Below, piece after piece: positions 47,201-56,100 of a DNA stretch of 64,000 nucleotides. The stretch is from contig JAAONU010000014.1 in NCBI GenBank assembly GCA_012932295.1, forward strand, positions 34,317,977-34,381,976, given 5' to 3'. The stretch is from Cyclina sinensis. Taxonomy: Eukaryota; Mollusca; Bivalvia; Venerida; Veneridae. How positions within the stretch are numbered: position 1 is the stretch's first letter; the number at the start of each line of letters is the position of its first letter. The position numbers were made by a program, and so were the translations under genes. The notes under the pieces were generated by a model. It saw nothing but the letters and a program-made list of their open reading frames with translations. It ran no database searches and was not told the origin of the DNA.

Positions 47201-49567
47201 AAGGTATTACCTCATACATAAAACTCTTTGATTCGTCTCTTCCCAAATAAGGCCACCTCTGTATAAAAGAAACAGAGCGTTAAAGGTGATAAAATACTTT
47301 TAATTTGACTGAATTACTACATGTTACGTAAGAATAAAAGGTTTCAGGTGGTAGGTATAGTGAACGGTGTCCTACAAATACCATATAGTATTACATGGTA
47401 ACTGTTTTCTTTTATGTTGTTGTTTTTGTAAAACGTACTAAACTGCAAATTTTGATCTTTATCGGTGAATGAAAAAAAAAACGTTTAGGTATTCTAAAGT
47501 CGATTCAAAAAGATTTTTTATCACAAAAAGCAAAATATGCAGTTAAATCATTACAGTTGCCAATTTCTTTTGGTCGTATTCAATAAATTCATCATGACTT
47601 AAAAAGCATCAGGTAAAAGAAAAAGTAAGATATGTCCGCTTATTTACTTTAACTGAATGTATATTTTTACTAATAAGATTCAAATGATAAATTTTGACAT
47701 AGCTCTCTGGCTTAGATTTGAAAAGAAATGTCTTACCTCATCTTCTAGAGATTTTGGTTCATCTATCATTTCTTTGATGAACTGAAAATCCTGTTCCTCA
47801 AATTGTCTGAAGTCTGGTATTTGAAAGTCTCGAATAATATCCTGGATATCCTTCTTTAATTCTCCGCCATTGTCTTCTAACATGTATTCAAACATCTTTC
47901 TTGCAGTTCCTTCATGCTGACAGTAGATACAATAAGTTTTCATCGAAACACTTAATAAAAAGATTGCTTGGAAATACAATCTTTATAAAGTGAAAAAAAA
48001 AATTTCAGTCGAAGATTTGTCAGGAGAATGTTTCATGCACCTTGTTACAAATTGTACATTTTATCTACTAGGAGTAAAAAACATAATAGTTCTAACATTA
48101 CTCAATAAACTGTGATAAAAATTACATATTGCATACTGTGAAATTCAATGCCTTTTCTATTTCACAAAAATGAGGCATCCATATAACAAAGAGTTTAAAG
48201 TTTTTTGAACAGTCAATTACATATAAATTCAGCATTTTGTATTACTCATTTTAATGATAATCATATTTAGTTAAGTAAGGTATTCACTACTTTAGAAACA
48301 ATGTTCCTGGCCTTGTAGGATATTTAGGAAATGTTTAATAAATGCAAAGAAAAATTTGTTAGGCTGATATATTTGCCATAAGTTGTAAAAGTTTTACCGT
48401 AAATTTTTTGTTCTTCTTCGGCATAAACCTCTTTTCAAACACATGAGAAAAAGGCCCTTGGCCTGTAATGGTTAAATACCTGTCTGATATTTTTTAAACT
48501 TAGGTTACAATAACGCTGCAAAGAAACATACAGAAATATACACAATAATGAATCTCAGAGCGATCTAGCGACCCCTTAGTTACCAGTCCAGCGCGTTACC
48601 ACAGGACTACTAATCCGTTCTATTGTGAAGCATTGTTGAGAGGATACTTTTTTACTAGTTAAAAAGTCTAAGAATATGCTACTGCTATGAACGTCATTTT
48701 ATATTTCAAACATCTAAATCACATGTATATTCAAAAACGAGTTTTTAGTTCTATTCCGAAAAAAATGTCGTGTCTATTATAAGCCTTACCAAGGTCATGA
48801 CATAGTCCAGCTATTTCAACACATAGAATATCTCTCTCGGTAATATTTTGATCAGGTTGACGTTCCGATATTGTCCGTAATAATTTTCCTGCAAGATGGC
48901 ATGTCCTGCAATATCACATTGACATTTTTATTTCACACATATTTAGTAAAAACTGGGAAATATGACAGGGTTAGTGTGTATCTAAGATGTATAAAATACA
49001 GGTGATATTGAAAAATAGTATCTTTTTCGGTTCTTCAAGCTGGAATATGTTTTTTTTCTGAACACTCAGGTTTTAGGGAGTTGGAACACTGGACAAACCT
49101 AAACATGTAGGCGAAGCTCTATGTACGCATCATACTGTCAAAGCCATAGGCTTAGCAAGATTAAAGCAAGATGATTCAATACTGAGACAGTGTAAAGGCA
49201 TCATCTGCAACTGAATGCTGTTTGTTCGATCCATCATGCCCACAGAGTTAAAAGAGGACGTCAGTTGTAGACAAAACTCTATTTTTACTTAATTTATTAC
49301 AATTATTAAATTAAAACACAAATAACTGAATAGTCCTTGTGTTTAGCAACCTTATATTTGTCTCTGAAAAAGTATTGCTTTTTCAGATAATGAATTGTAA
49401 ACTTACCCCAATGAATGTTCAAATCTGTTATGACTGGCACCAGGGTAAATCAGATAACAGGCGTCAAGTTGCTTGATATTTCTCAATCGTTGAAACTGTG
49501 GAGTGTCTACTATCCGGACACACACTGGGTGTAGTTCTATATGACCATGTATAGGGTCGTTAAATAC
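39908..49567 (-). CDS. SAMHD1: SAMHD1-like dNTP triphosphohydrolase, partial
   Basis: Twelve minus-strand exons join in frame for 510 codons: 49407-49567, 48790-48905, 48398-48462, 47737-47916, 47211-47258, 46403-46603, 45979-46070, 43967-44032, 43443-43716, 41158-41238, 40658-40762 and 39908-40048. The protein starts at the VFNDPIHGH motif and runs through the HD fold to the C-terminal regulatory lobe. SAMHD1 enzymes hydrolyse dNTPs to nucleoside and triphosphate, limiting DNA synthesis and viral reverse transcription. Metal ligands corresponding to human H167, H206, D207 and D311 are all present (residues 51, 90, 91 and 202 here), as are the R164, K312 and Y315 equivalents. Human H210 is Gln here and D218 is Glu. 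An insertion of about 40 residues follows the LTDDIF motif. The N-terminal exon(s), with or without a SAM domain, and the certain last exon were not found. The gene is convergent with the Ig receptor. Confidence 0.9.
40658..40762 (-). CDS. SAMHD1: SAMHD1-like exon 11
   Basis: The exon has 35 codons, phase 0 in and out. [14 protein letters not shown]...VRFY aligns with the human VINMDYGMQEKNPI...VSFY segment of the allosteric lobe. The donor is CAG|GTTTGT. Confidence 0.88.
41158..41238 (-). CDS. SAMHD1: SAMHD1-like exon 10
   Basis: The exon has 27 codons, phase 0 in and out (ATTTCAG acceptor, GAC|GTAAGT donor). This is the poorly conserved linker before the DFGMK segment, shorter than in human SAMHD1. 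It was identified by splice sites, phase and position rather than strong similarity. Confidence 0.72.
41902..42332. mobile_element. TTAA-flanked MITE, copy 2, in a SAMHD1-like intron
   Basis: This is the second copy of the 32644-33075 element, same orientation. It is flanked by TTAA (41898-41901 and 42333-42336), with GGGGCTGTGCTCCAGATGAC at the left and TCTGGAGTACAGCC at the right. The 431-bp length is nearly equal to copy 1, which supports precise element boundaries. Confidence 0.85.
42830..42918. repeat. Short tandem duplication of about 41 bp
   Basis: TTTCTAGGAYATAAAA followed by AGTTTTTCTTTCRCTGCAAC occurs twice in direct succession within the intron. Confidence 0.8.
43111..43448. repeat. 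Tandem 169-bp duplication including a splice donor
   Basis: Two essentially identical copies (43111-43279 and 43280-43448) lie head to tail. Each ends, in forward reading, with ACAGATACCTTTATTTG, the reverse complement of the exon 9 end and its GTATCTGT donor. The real exon continues only from the right-hand copy, so the left-hand copy is a decoy donor 169 bp into the intron. Confidence 0.92.
43443..43716 (-). CDS. SAMHD1: SAMHD1-like exon 9, with lineage insertion
   Basis: Entered in phase 2 (TTCTTAAG acceptor), the exon encodes [19 protein letters not shown], matching human AIDDMEAYTKLTDNIF. A hydrophilic stretch of about 40 residues rich in Asp, Asn, Arg and Ser follows, then [10 protein letters not shown], matching human AREILKQI. 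It leaves in phase 0 at AAAG|GTATCT. Confidence 0.9.
43967..44032 (-). CDS. SAMHD1: SAMHD1-like exon 8
   Basis: A 66-bp exon in phase 2 to phase 2 (TCTTCAG acceptor, ATAG|GTAAAT donor). [16 protein letters not shown] aligns with human ITDAFLKADDYIEITG. Confidence 0.87.
44158..44240. repeat. (TA)n microsatellite with short CA/TA tail
   Basis: There are about 31 TA repeats followed by CACACAC and a further short TA run. Alternating Ile/Tyr frames on both strands are artefacts. Confidence 0.97.
44530..44735 (-). repeat. tRNA-derived SINE
   Basis: On the minus strand, CAGTGGTCAAGAGGTTAGAA carries an A-box-like TGGTCAAGAGG. CGCCGGACTCCCGATCCGG looks like an anticodon arm, and TCACGAATCC resembles a B-box. 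A non-tRNA tail follows to about 44540. The cloverleaf is imperfect, so this is a SINE rather than a working tRNA gene. Confidence 0.6.
45335..45600 (-). repeat. tRNA-derived SINE, mollusc type
   Basis: The minus-strand head starts GGAGCGGATGTGGTACAGTG at 45600 and ends near CCCCCGCTCC, with a 7-bp acceptor-stem match, A-box GTGGTACAGTGG and B-box GAGTTCGATCC. The anticodon stem does not pair. The tail contains AACCGAGGTCCCATGTATCA and ends near CGTCGGTCATATGGGCAACC. A fragment of the same head lies at 48560-48620. Confidence 0.75.
45979..46070 (-). CDS. SAMHD1: SAMHD1-like exon 7
   Basis: The exon is phase 0 in and phase 2 out (TTAACCAG acceptor, GATGAT|GTAAGG donor). [19 protein letters not shown] matches human [19 protein letters not shown] almost residue for residue. 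This is the helix region near the allosteric site. Confidence 0.93.
46403..46603 (-). CDS. SAMHD1: SAMHD1-like exon 6, metal-binding Asp
   Basis: The exon has 67 codons, phase 0 in and out (TTCTTCAAG acceptor, AAAAA|GTACGT donor). [20 protein letters not shown] carries the equivalents of human D311, K312, Y315 and D319. The remainder aligns with the NFDY...ARV region. Confidence 0.94.
46604..47210. other. SAMHD1-like intron 5
   Basis: This is AT-rich intronic DNA. A plus-strand frame overlaps it, but it is the complement of exon 6 plus intron sequence. Confidence 0.5.
47211..47258 (-). CDS. SAMHD1: SAMHD1-like exon 5 (48 bp)
   Basis: A 16-codon micro-exon, phase 0 in and out (TTATACAG acceptor, GAG|GTAATA donor). 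It encodes [16 protein letters not shown], matching human WPYKGRPENKSFLYE. Confidence 0.92.
47737..47916 (-). CDS. SAMHD1: SAMHD1-like exon 4
   Basis: The exon has 60 codons, phase 0 in and out (CTGTCAG acceptor, GATGAG|GTAAGA donor). It opens with [13 protein letters not shown], equivalent to the human HEQGS...MFEHL helix with H233. IPDF and FIKEMIDEP follow the human pattern. Confidence 0.92.
47917..48397. other. SAMHD1-like intron 3
   Basis: This is AT-rich intronic DNA with no other feature seen. Confidence 0.5.
48398..48462 (-). CDS. SAMHD1: SAMHD1-like exon 3, altered active-site loop
   Basis: A 65-bp exon, phase 1 in and phase 0 out (CATTACAG acceptor, ACG|GTAAAA donor). It encodes [10 protein letters not shown], where human SAMHD1 has G-H-G-P-F-S-H-M-F-D. 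The codon for the changed residue is CAA (48458-48460). The second His (human H215) is kept. Confidence 0.92.
48790..48905 (-). CDS. SAMHD1: SAMHD1-like exon 2, HD motif
   Basis: The exon is phase 2 in and phase 1 out (ATTGCAG acceptor, CTTG|GTAAGG donor). It encodes [11 protein letters not shown], then [19 protein letters not shown], containing the His-Asp pair that names the HD superfamily. Confidence 0.95.
49407..49567 (-). CDS. SAMHD1: SAMHD1-like exon 1 of those found
   Basis: The exon starts in phase 0 after an ATAAAG acceptor and ends in phase 2 at [34 protein letters not shown] and [13 protein letters not shown] are diagnostic of SAMHD1, including the His metal ligand of the FEHS motif. 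No suitable start codon precedes it in this exon, so one or more upstream exons are missing from my model. Confidence 0.95.
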
Positions 49568-49675
49568 CTTTATAAGTAAACAGCTAAATTACTAAAAGGT
49601 ATAAACATGTGACTTATTTAACACAACATTTTAGATTAAGTAAACGATCGACATATATATATAGAAATATAGAAC

Positions 49676-49805
49676 AAAGGTTGGTGCCGTGGATAGGAAA
49701 GTTTATCTGGCTAGGTGTAGGAATTTATCTGGTGAGCTGAGGGCCAACCTGATAAATTTCGGAGCTGAGCCAGATAAACTTTTTCCATCCACGATACTAT
49801 ACTAA
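49676..49805. repeat. Small fold-back element, copy B
   Basis: CGTGGATAGGAAAGTTTATC with TGGCT is mirrored by AGCCAGATAAACTTTTTCCA with TCCACG. Inner arms AGGAATTTATCTGGT and CCTGATAAATTTCGG also pair. This predicts a hairpin of about 110 bp beside short TA repeats, like the element at 38221-38345. Confidence 0.65.
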
Positions 49806-50639
49806 CAATATATATATATATATATATCCGAGCGCTACATCGGTAAAAAATTGATTTAAAAAGTTATCCGGTTGATCACATGATCAGATAACCGTATATG
49901 AAGGTCACGTGACCAACTGCTGTAGAAAAAGTAAAAAATACGGCACAATACTATCGGTTCGAAATAATTATTAGTGACAGGATAAATGAAGTTTTTCGTT
50001 TTAAGCGTTTGTGTTAATTATCTATGTATCACTATTATATTGGATTGTGAATTGCAAAATACGAAAGCAATACTCAATAGTTGCTTATCGTCTTTATTGA
50101 TTTCAAAAGTTGGTTTAATTTTACAAAGAGATTTTTAAATAGATTAATAAAATTGACATGTGACTAATGAGTATGTTACTAGCAATTAAAAATTGTGATT
50201 AAATGTAAGTGAATAATAAAAAAGACACATGCATTACAATGGCTATAAACATGAGTCTCAAAAACAGTTCACTCCACTTTTAACGAATCGCTTGTAACGA
50301 TATACCGCATATAACGATGCCGTTACCGCGGTCCCGACTCAAGCCTTCTTAATTCTATATCTTTATATTCCGCAAGTAACAATATTTGATGTTGCGATAT
50401 TTCGGATGTTACGATGCGTTTTTCTAGTTCAAAGTGTAAAATTTTCCCTTTAACAGTACTTAGCGATCAAGGTTTCGAGTAACTTTTTCCTACATGTACA
50501 TGTATTTACTCAATATATTTTCTGCTTGAATGTATGTGGAGTCTCCAATTCGAAAACGAAAACTTTTGCATCTAGAATCTCAATATAAATTGATATTGCT
50601 GCTGACTTCGGAATAAAACAAAATTCAGTAAGCACATTT
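49806..50639. other. Region upstream of the found SAMHD1-like exons
   Basis: No first exon could be supported here by splice site plus phase. A GGTCACGTGACC palindrome (49904-49915) is present. It may be intronic if the true first exon lies beyond the LINE. Confidence 0.35.
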
Positions 50640-50810
50640 TTTTTTAATTGGGATGCTATGTTGTTTGGGTGTATTTTTATAAATTTAAAAACATATTATC
50701 TGAAGGCTGGTTGCGGCCTGTCGGCCTAGTGGCCTACGATGAATCTTGTCTACACTATAAAAGTATTAAAGTAAATATTAAAGTAGTTTTTCTAGTGATT
50801 TTGGATTTAA
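50640..50810. repeat. Satellite unit left of the LINE
   Basis: The block contains GGCTGGTTGCGGCCTGTCGG, CCTAGTGGCCTACGATGAAT and ACACTATAAAAGTATT, matching the units right of the LINE (for example AGCCTATCGGCCTAGAAG...CACACTAAAACAGTATTT at 62589-62650). The LINE therefore sits inside this array. Confidence 0.65.
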
Positions 50811-50829
50811 TTTATAGCTGAAAATGAAT

Positions 50830-52010
50830 ATAAATAAGTAAAGTTTGCAAGGTATGGGAAATAAAAAAACGGAAGAATAGAAATAGCAGTGGAAATATCG
50901 TTGAAGAAATCAACAATAGAAAGGTATCTAAACAAAGAGGTTCAACCATACTAGCGGGTAAAGTGGATGAGCTTGAAAAGGCTCGGGACAGTATGAGAGA
51001 GGAGGTGTCCTATCTCAAATCTCAGTCAATGAGGAACAACCTCATTTTACTAATGTACCGGAAGACAACTCTAGCGGTAACGAGCCAACGGAAGTGATCG
51101 AGTGTAAACTACGAAAACACCTGCATGAAGCCCTAAAGGTTGCCAAGGAGACAGCTGACAGTATCCGCCCTGAGCGAGTTCATAGGTCACTGGGTCAGCC
51201 CATACCTGAAAAAACCCGGACTATTGTTGCCAAATTTACATTTTTCAAAGACCGCGAGCTAATTAGGAGACAGTGGAAAAATTTGAATGACACACCTTAT
51301 AAAATGTATGAACAGTTTCTACAGGAGGTGATCGAAAAACGTAGGAGATTAGTGCCAAGAATGAAGGCCGCCAGGGAGAAGGGGAAAAGGTCATGGATTG
51401 CATATGATACGCTGTTCATCCACGGTAAACCTATCCGGGAGTAGGGGTGCGCCGGAGGTGAGCTAGCTATATTGTCATGGAACGTGCATGGGTTAACATC
51501 TGACAAAAAGGCTCATAAAGACTTTGTAGATTTTATTTCAAGTCACGATATATGTTTTTTTTTGTATGAATCTTGGACAAATTCTAGTAGTAATATTTCT
51601 TTAAATGGGTATATTTCATTTAATTTTTATAGAAAATTTCAAAATAGGGGTGCACGAAGATGCAGTGGTGGGGTTATTTTGTATATTAAAGAGCATTTAA
51701 AAGAAGTTATACAAATCATAAAAAATCACCATAATACAATCATTTGGCTCAAACTTGATCGTAAATTTTTCAATACTTAAGCAGATATTTATGTGTTTTG
51801 TGTATATATATGGGGTTCAGACTCACCTGCGTACAATACTTTAAATGTTGATTTGTTTGAAAATGATATATTTTTATACGACAATTTAGGGGCTGTGTAC
51901 ATTCTTGGAAATTTCAATAGCAGAGTAGGAAATAAACATGACTTTATTATACATTATACGTTGAATATTGTTTTTGATGATATAGATAGCAATGACAAGC
52001 GATCGATACC
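50830..52010 (+). mobile_element. LINE, 5' part: ORF1 and endonuclease start
   Basis: A broken upstream frame reads SQSMRNNLIF and VPEDNSSGNEP, leading into 51094-51444, which has an HRSLGQP...IVAKFTFFKDRE motif, as in LINE ORF1 proteins of the transposase-22 type. From 51466 the apurinic-type endonuclease begins (LSWNVHGL, ESW, GGVILYIK, YILGNFNSRVG). There are frameshifts and a stop at 51778-51780. The reading stops at DDIDSND...SIP near 52010, where foreign sequence begins. It resumes at 59435. Confidence 0.88.
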
Positions 52011-53141
52011 CTTTATCGTTTCCTATCTATAACCATTATAACCTTACCATGTTTAACGGTTCAATTCACATATAAATATTGTTTTGTTTTGAAAACTAAA
52101 ATTATTTTCTGAAAGCTTAAAGATCGAATTTTTATCTGATATAAAATTCATGTTATGTTTAATTTATTATATTTGCGTAAAATAGGCGTTAGTTGGACCG
52201 AAACTGAAAGTTTTCCGAAAGCCGGTCGCCATTTTGTTTACGTAGTGCTTCACATGGTGACCTATTTATATTTGTAATAATGCGGTATCCAGCCAATTCA
52301 TTAAGAAGAAGGTGGTTTCCAGCAGTTAAGAGGTTCCCAATGGGGTGTGTAATTTTAAAAAGAAAAAAAATTCGACAATTTATATCGAAAAATGTGTCCG
52401 AAAAACGGCAAAGTTTGGCCACATGAAGCGGCAAATCATATGAATAGGACCTCATAGGACCTATATTTTAAAAGTCTTTCATGCCAGTCCTTTTATTTGG
52501 TACCGAATATGCGCACATCCACGCTTGCGCTTTTTTGCGATTTCCCACGGAAAGCCCCTACCCTGCGAGCACCTGCTACGATCACCAGACGAATTACCTC
52601 CCCTTTGAACTCTTCTTAAAAAAAACATCTGCGTCGCAGCGAGTTTGCCAAGAAACGAAGCATTTTACCAGTGTATTTTAACGCTGTAAGACAAATCTCT
52701 GCATTTATTTTGTAGTTTTCACAATAGAAATTTTTTTACGATATGTGTTTTGGCATAATTGTCTTTTTTAAAATGTTATGATGAAGGGCAGATAGTGACA
52801 TCAGTTTTCGCGACGGTTATAAAACGCAGTCGACCACAAATCAAAATAAAATGACAGGCCACTTTGTTTTCTCTCATTATATGATACTTGTTATCATCAG
52901 AGCACATTTCTACAACAGTCTTATTCCCGACTAAGCCATTTTTAAATGGAATTGCAACTTGTCTGTCAAACAAAATACAGAAAGTTTAGTAGCTGTCAAG
53001 TTTACCTGGTCCAGGCCCTGGCCCGGGTTTATCTATTGTTGAAACCGAAAGAAATTTTAACTAGTCATGTTTAGGCAATTATTGACTTATCTTTAAAAGA
53101 TTATGTAATGTATATATGGTGATTTATTTCTTTTTTTTCAG
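52011..53141. other. 5' region of the nested gene
   Basis: No coding exon was recognised. A pyrimidine-rich TTTTTTTTCAG acceptor at 53131-53141 shows that at least one non-coding exon and the promoter probably lie here. A minus-strand frame at 52189-52455 has no motifs. Confidence 0.45.
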
Positions 53142-56100
53142 TTTGTTATGAGTGGATTTGATCCAAGCCAGGATCTGTTTGCAAGTCAGGATATACATGT
53201 AGTTGGCACTGTTGCTGAACTTGATGGAAGTCAGGATTTATTTTCTGAATACCCTGATGAGTTTATAGTAATTGACAGCGAAGTGATCTCAGTATCGTCA
53301 GCCAGCTCTGATAAGGTTGGTGAAAGATTGATTATTATTGTTTCATTTCTTTATTTCAAGTTTCAGTGCTGGTTAGTCTGTATTGAATTTTTAGAGAAAA
53401 ATATGAAGGATGGGCTAGTACAGGAACAGCCACATACACAAATAGACCAGAAACCATAAATACAAAGAACCTAAAACAAGACACAAAAACGACAAACAAT
53501 AGACATGAATTAGATCCGAGAAACTTGGGTGCTTGATTATTTGAAAATTATTTTAAAATATTACCCAGCATTTAAAAAAAATTAATATCTGGGTATCACA
53601 TGGTTTTGAAAGCCCGAATCTGTTTAAGCTCGTGCCTGGGACATATTTTCCATGAACATATTTAATCAAACCAAATGCAAATTTCGCTGTGTGCTTTAAC
53701 TTCAGTGCTTTTGAAAGATCCCATTTTCTCAAAATGAGTATATATTATAGATTATTAAATTAACATCTACTTTCAAGTTTGGCCTTACAGAGTCGTATTT
53801 GTTTTATCGATGTTTTATTTTTAGCCCAGTGATCATAATACAGAAAACTGTGACACAGACAGTGATATCACACAACCACCAGAAAAGTGTGACACTGACA
53901 GCGATATCACACTACCACCAGAAAACTGTGACACTGACAGCGATATCACACAACCACCAGACAGTGACTTTGAATTGCCTCCTAGTCCAGTGTTTCCAAA
54001 GAAACGATTTAAGCCGTGTTTTGTAAGTATGCAGTGTGCTTAGTTCATTGGTGTGGGTTATCGAACACTTCGCAAGGATGAAATAAGAAAAGCAATAAAA
54101 GCTTTTTGTGAAACTTAATGAATAAAATTTTAACATTAATTTTTTTAACCTGTATATTTCAATGTTTTTCATTTTTTGTCTTCTGGGACCATTGTTCTCA
54201 ATAAAATAATTGTGAAATTAGAATACCGCCAAAAGCCCTGGCAAGGCGGGTTTGCAACATTGCATCAACGAACAGACTTGATAATACATCGTCTAGTATT
54301 TTTAATATTTTATTTGATGTCTTGCAAAAGATCGCATTGAACTGTTATTTCATTCTTGATTCACTAACATATATATGCTGGTGTGGTGTACTTTGCATTG
54401 TAGTGACTACTTAGTAAATAGCATGTAACATATACCTGTAAACTCTACCTATTTATATGCATGCTTATGTAGTTTTAATCTGCAACATTAGATTTTAAGA
54501 CAATGTAAGGCCATTAATAACAAATTGTTATGCCAGATTCATTGTCTGGGTGGAGGGGGGGGGGGGGGGGGGGGGTTACAGTCCTATTATCAAAAGTACA
54601 TGTACTTGTCATGGAATTTATGTTGTATATGCTATATTTTTTTGCAAAAGCAAGTAACATTACAGAAGTATGGACATCTAATTTTGCAGATTGTAGAAAC
54701 CCATGTAATCCATATAGTTGAGCATATTAGCTTAGTGTAATGTACACTTCCAGATATCAACTGCAAGCCAGACAGATGTGTGTGCGTTAGGCACAGAAGT
54801 TGAAATAAAATTTAACAAACTGTATAGAAAAAGACTGACTTCAGGCTGCTCTTTGTTTTTATGTAACACACTAGCAGACGATGAAACCATAGTATACACA
54901 GTTAAAAGTACACAAACTGCAGAATCAGGTGGCCTAACCACAGAAAATGCAACACAGACCCTTTGTGGAGAACTTAAATTTATTACAGTTTTAACTGATA
55001 ATTGTCTATCAAGCACAACTGTGAATCCTGAAAAGCAAACTGTATCAGATAGTGACTGTTCTGATTCTGAAAATTCTCAGCCTGATAGCACAAGTGTGTT
55101 TAATTCTTATTCAAATACTATTATTAGTTTTCTTGAATAATGGCATTAAAGAACAAAGATTTGATAGAAAAGATAAATAAATCTGGAAAGAAAGATGCAG
55201 CATTATTTCTTTTTGAACATGTAAAATCATTACATCTTCCCTTGGCAGGTCAAAGAGCCTTCACTAAGTCTTGTGATTCTGTTGAGCAGACATATAAAAA
55301 ACTTAGAAAAAATGTGTCTAAAAAGGGTGGACATGAAGCAATAGAAAAGTTTCTTGACACAGAATTATCTTTTCCTAAGCCATGTAATACGCCTTACAAA
55401 AAAGGTAATGTTAATTCAAAAAATGTTACAGCCTTGCAGGATATTGCTGTCACGTTTAGAGATGTATCTATGTCACTTGCTTCTGAGCTTTATGCAAGTA
55501 AAAACAAAACCAAAGAACTGGAAGTGCAAGCAGAAAAAAAGGTAAATAAATCTGAACATGTCAGAAAATTAAAATGTGAATTGAAGTCTGTAAAAGTGGA
55601 CTTAAAGTCTGTGAAAAAACAGAACAAGGTATTTCAGTCAAAAGTAAGAGTTAAAAATGCGCAGTTAAATCAACTAAGAGCACAGGCTCAGTATCTAAAA
55701 AGAACATTGGATAAATCCAGACAGCAAATTATTGAAAATGAACGAACAATGAAAGAACTTGAGTCACAGTTGAAATTAATGAAAGAAGAGTATTGTGAGT
55801 TGCATGAAGAATACATAAGAGACCTAAAGACTGTTAGGGAAGAAAATGAATGGTTACATCATGTTGTAGATGGAATTCAAGATAATGAAGTTTGTTTGTA
55901 TGACAATGATAAGAATCTTTTCACAAAAGACTTGCATGTTTGTGTGTATGAATTACTAGAACATCATGTGTCGTCAAAACATGTTGGGCCTGTTATACAA
56001 GCAGTTCTTTCACTAATGAATAAGAAGGCCAACAGGCTTCCTTCTGTAAGCACGATTCATAACATGAATTTACAGAGACTTGCTCTAAGTTACAAACAAA

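Noticed and set aside
52011..52040. Possible terminal inverted repeat at the edges of the 7.4-kb insertion
   Set aside because: The left edge (CTTTATCGTTTCC) and the complement of the right edge (AACAAGCCAAATTTTC) do not match convincingly.
52189..52455. Minus-strand 88-codon frame at the left of the nested insertion
   Set aside because: No motifs, no splice support, and composition not distinct from the surroundings.
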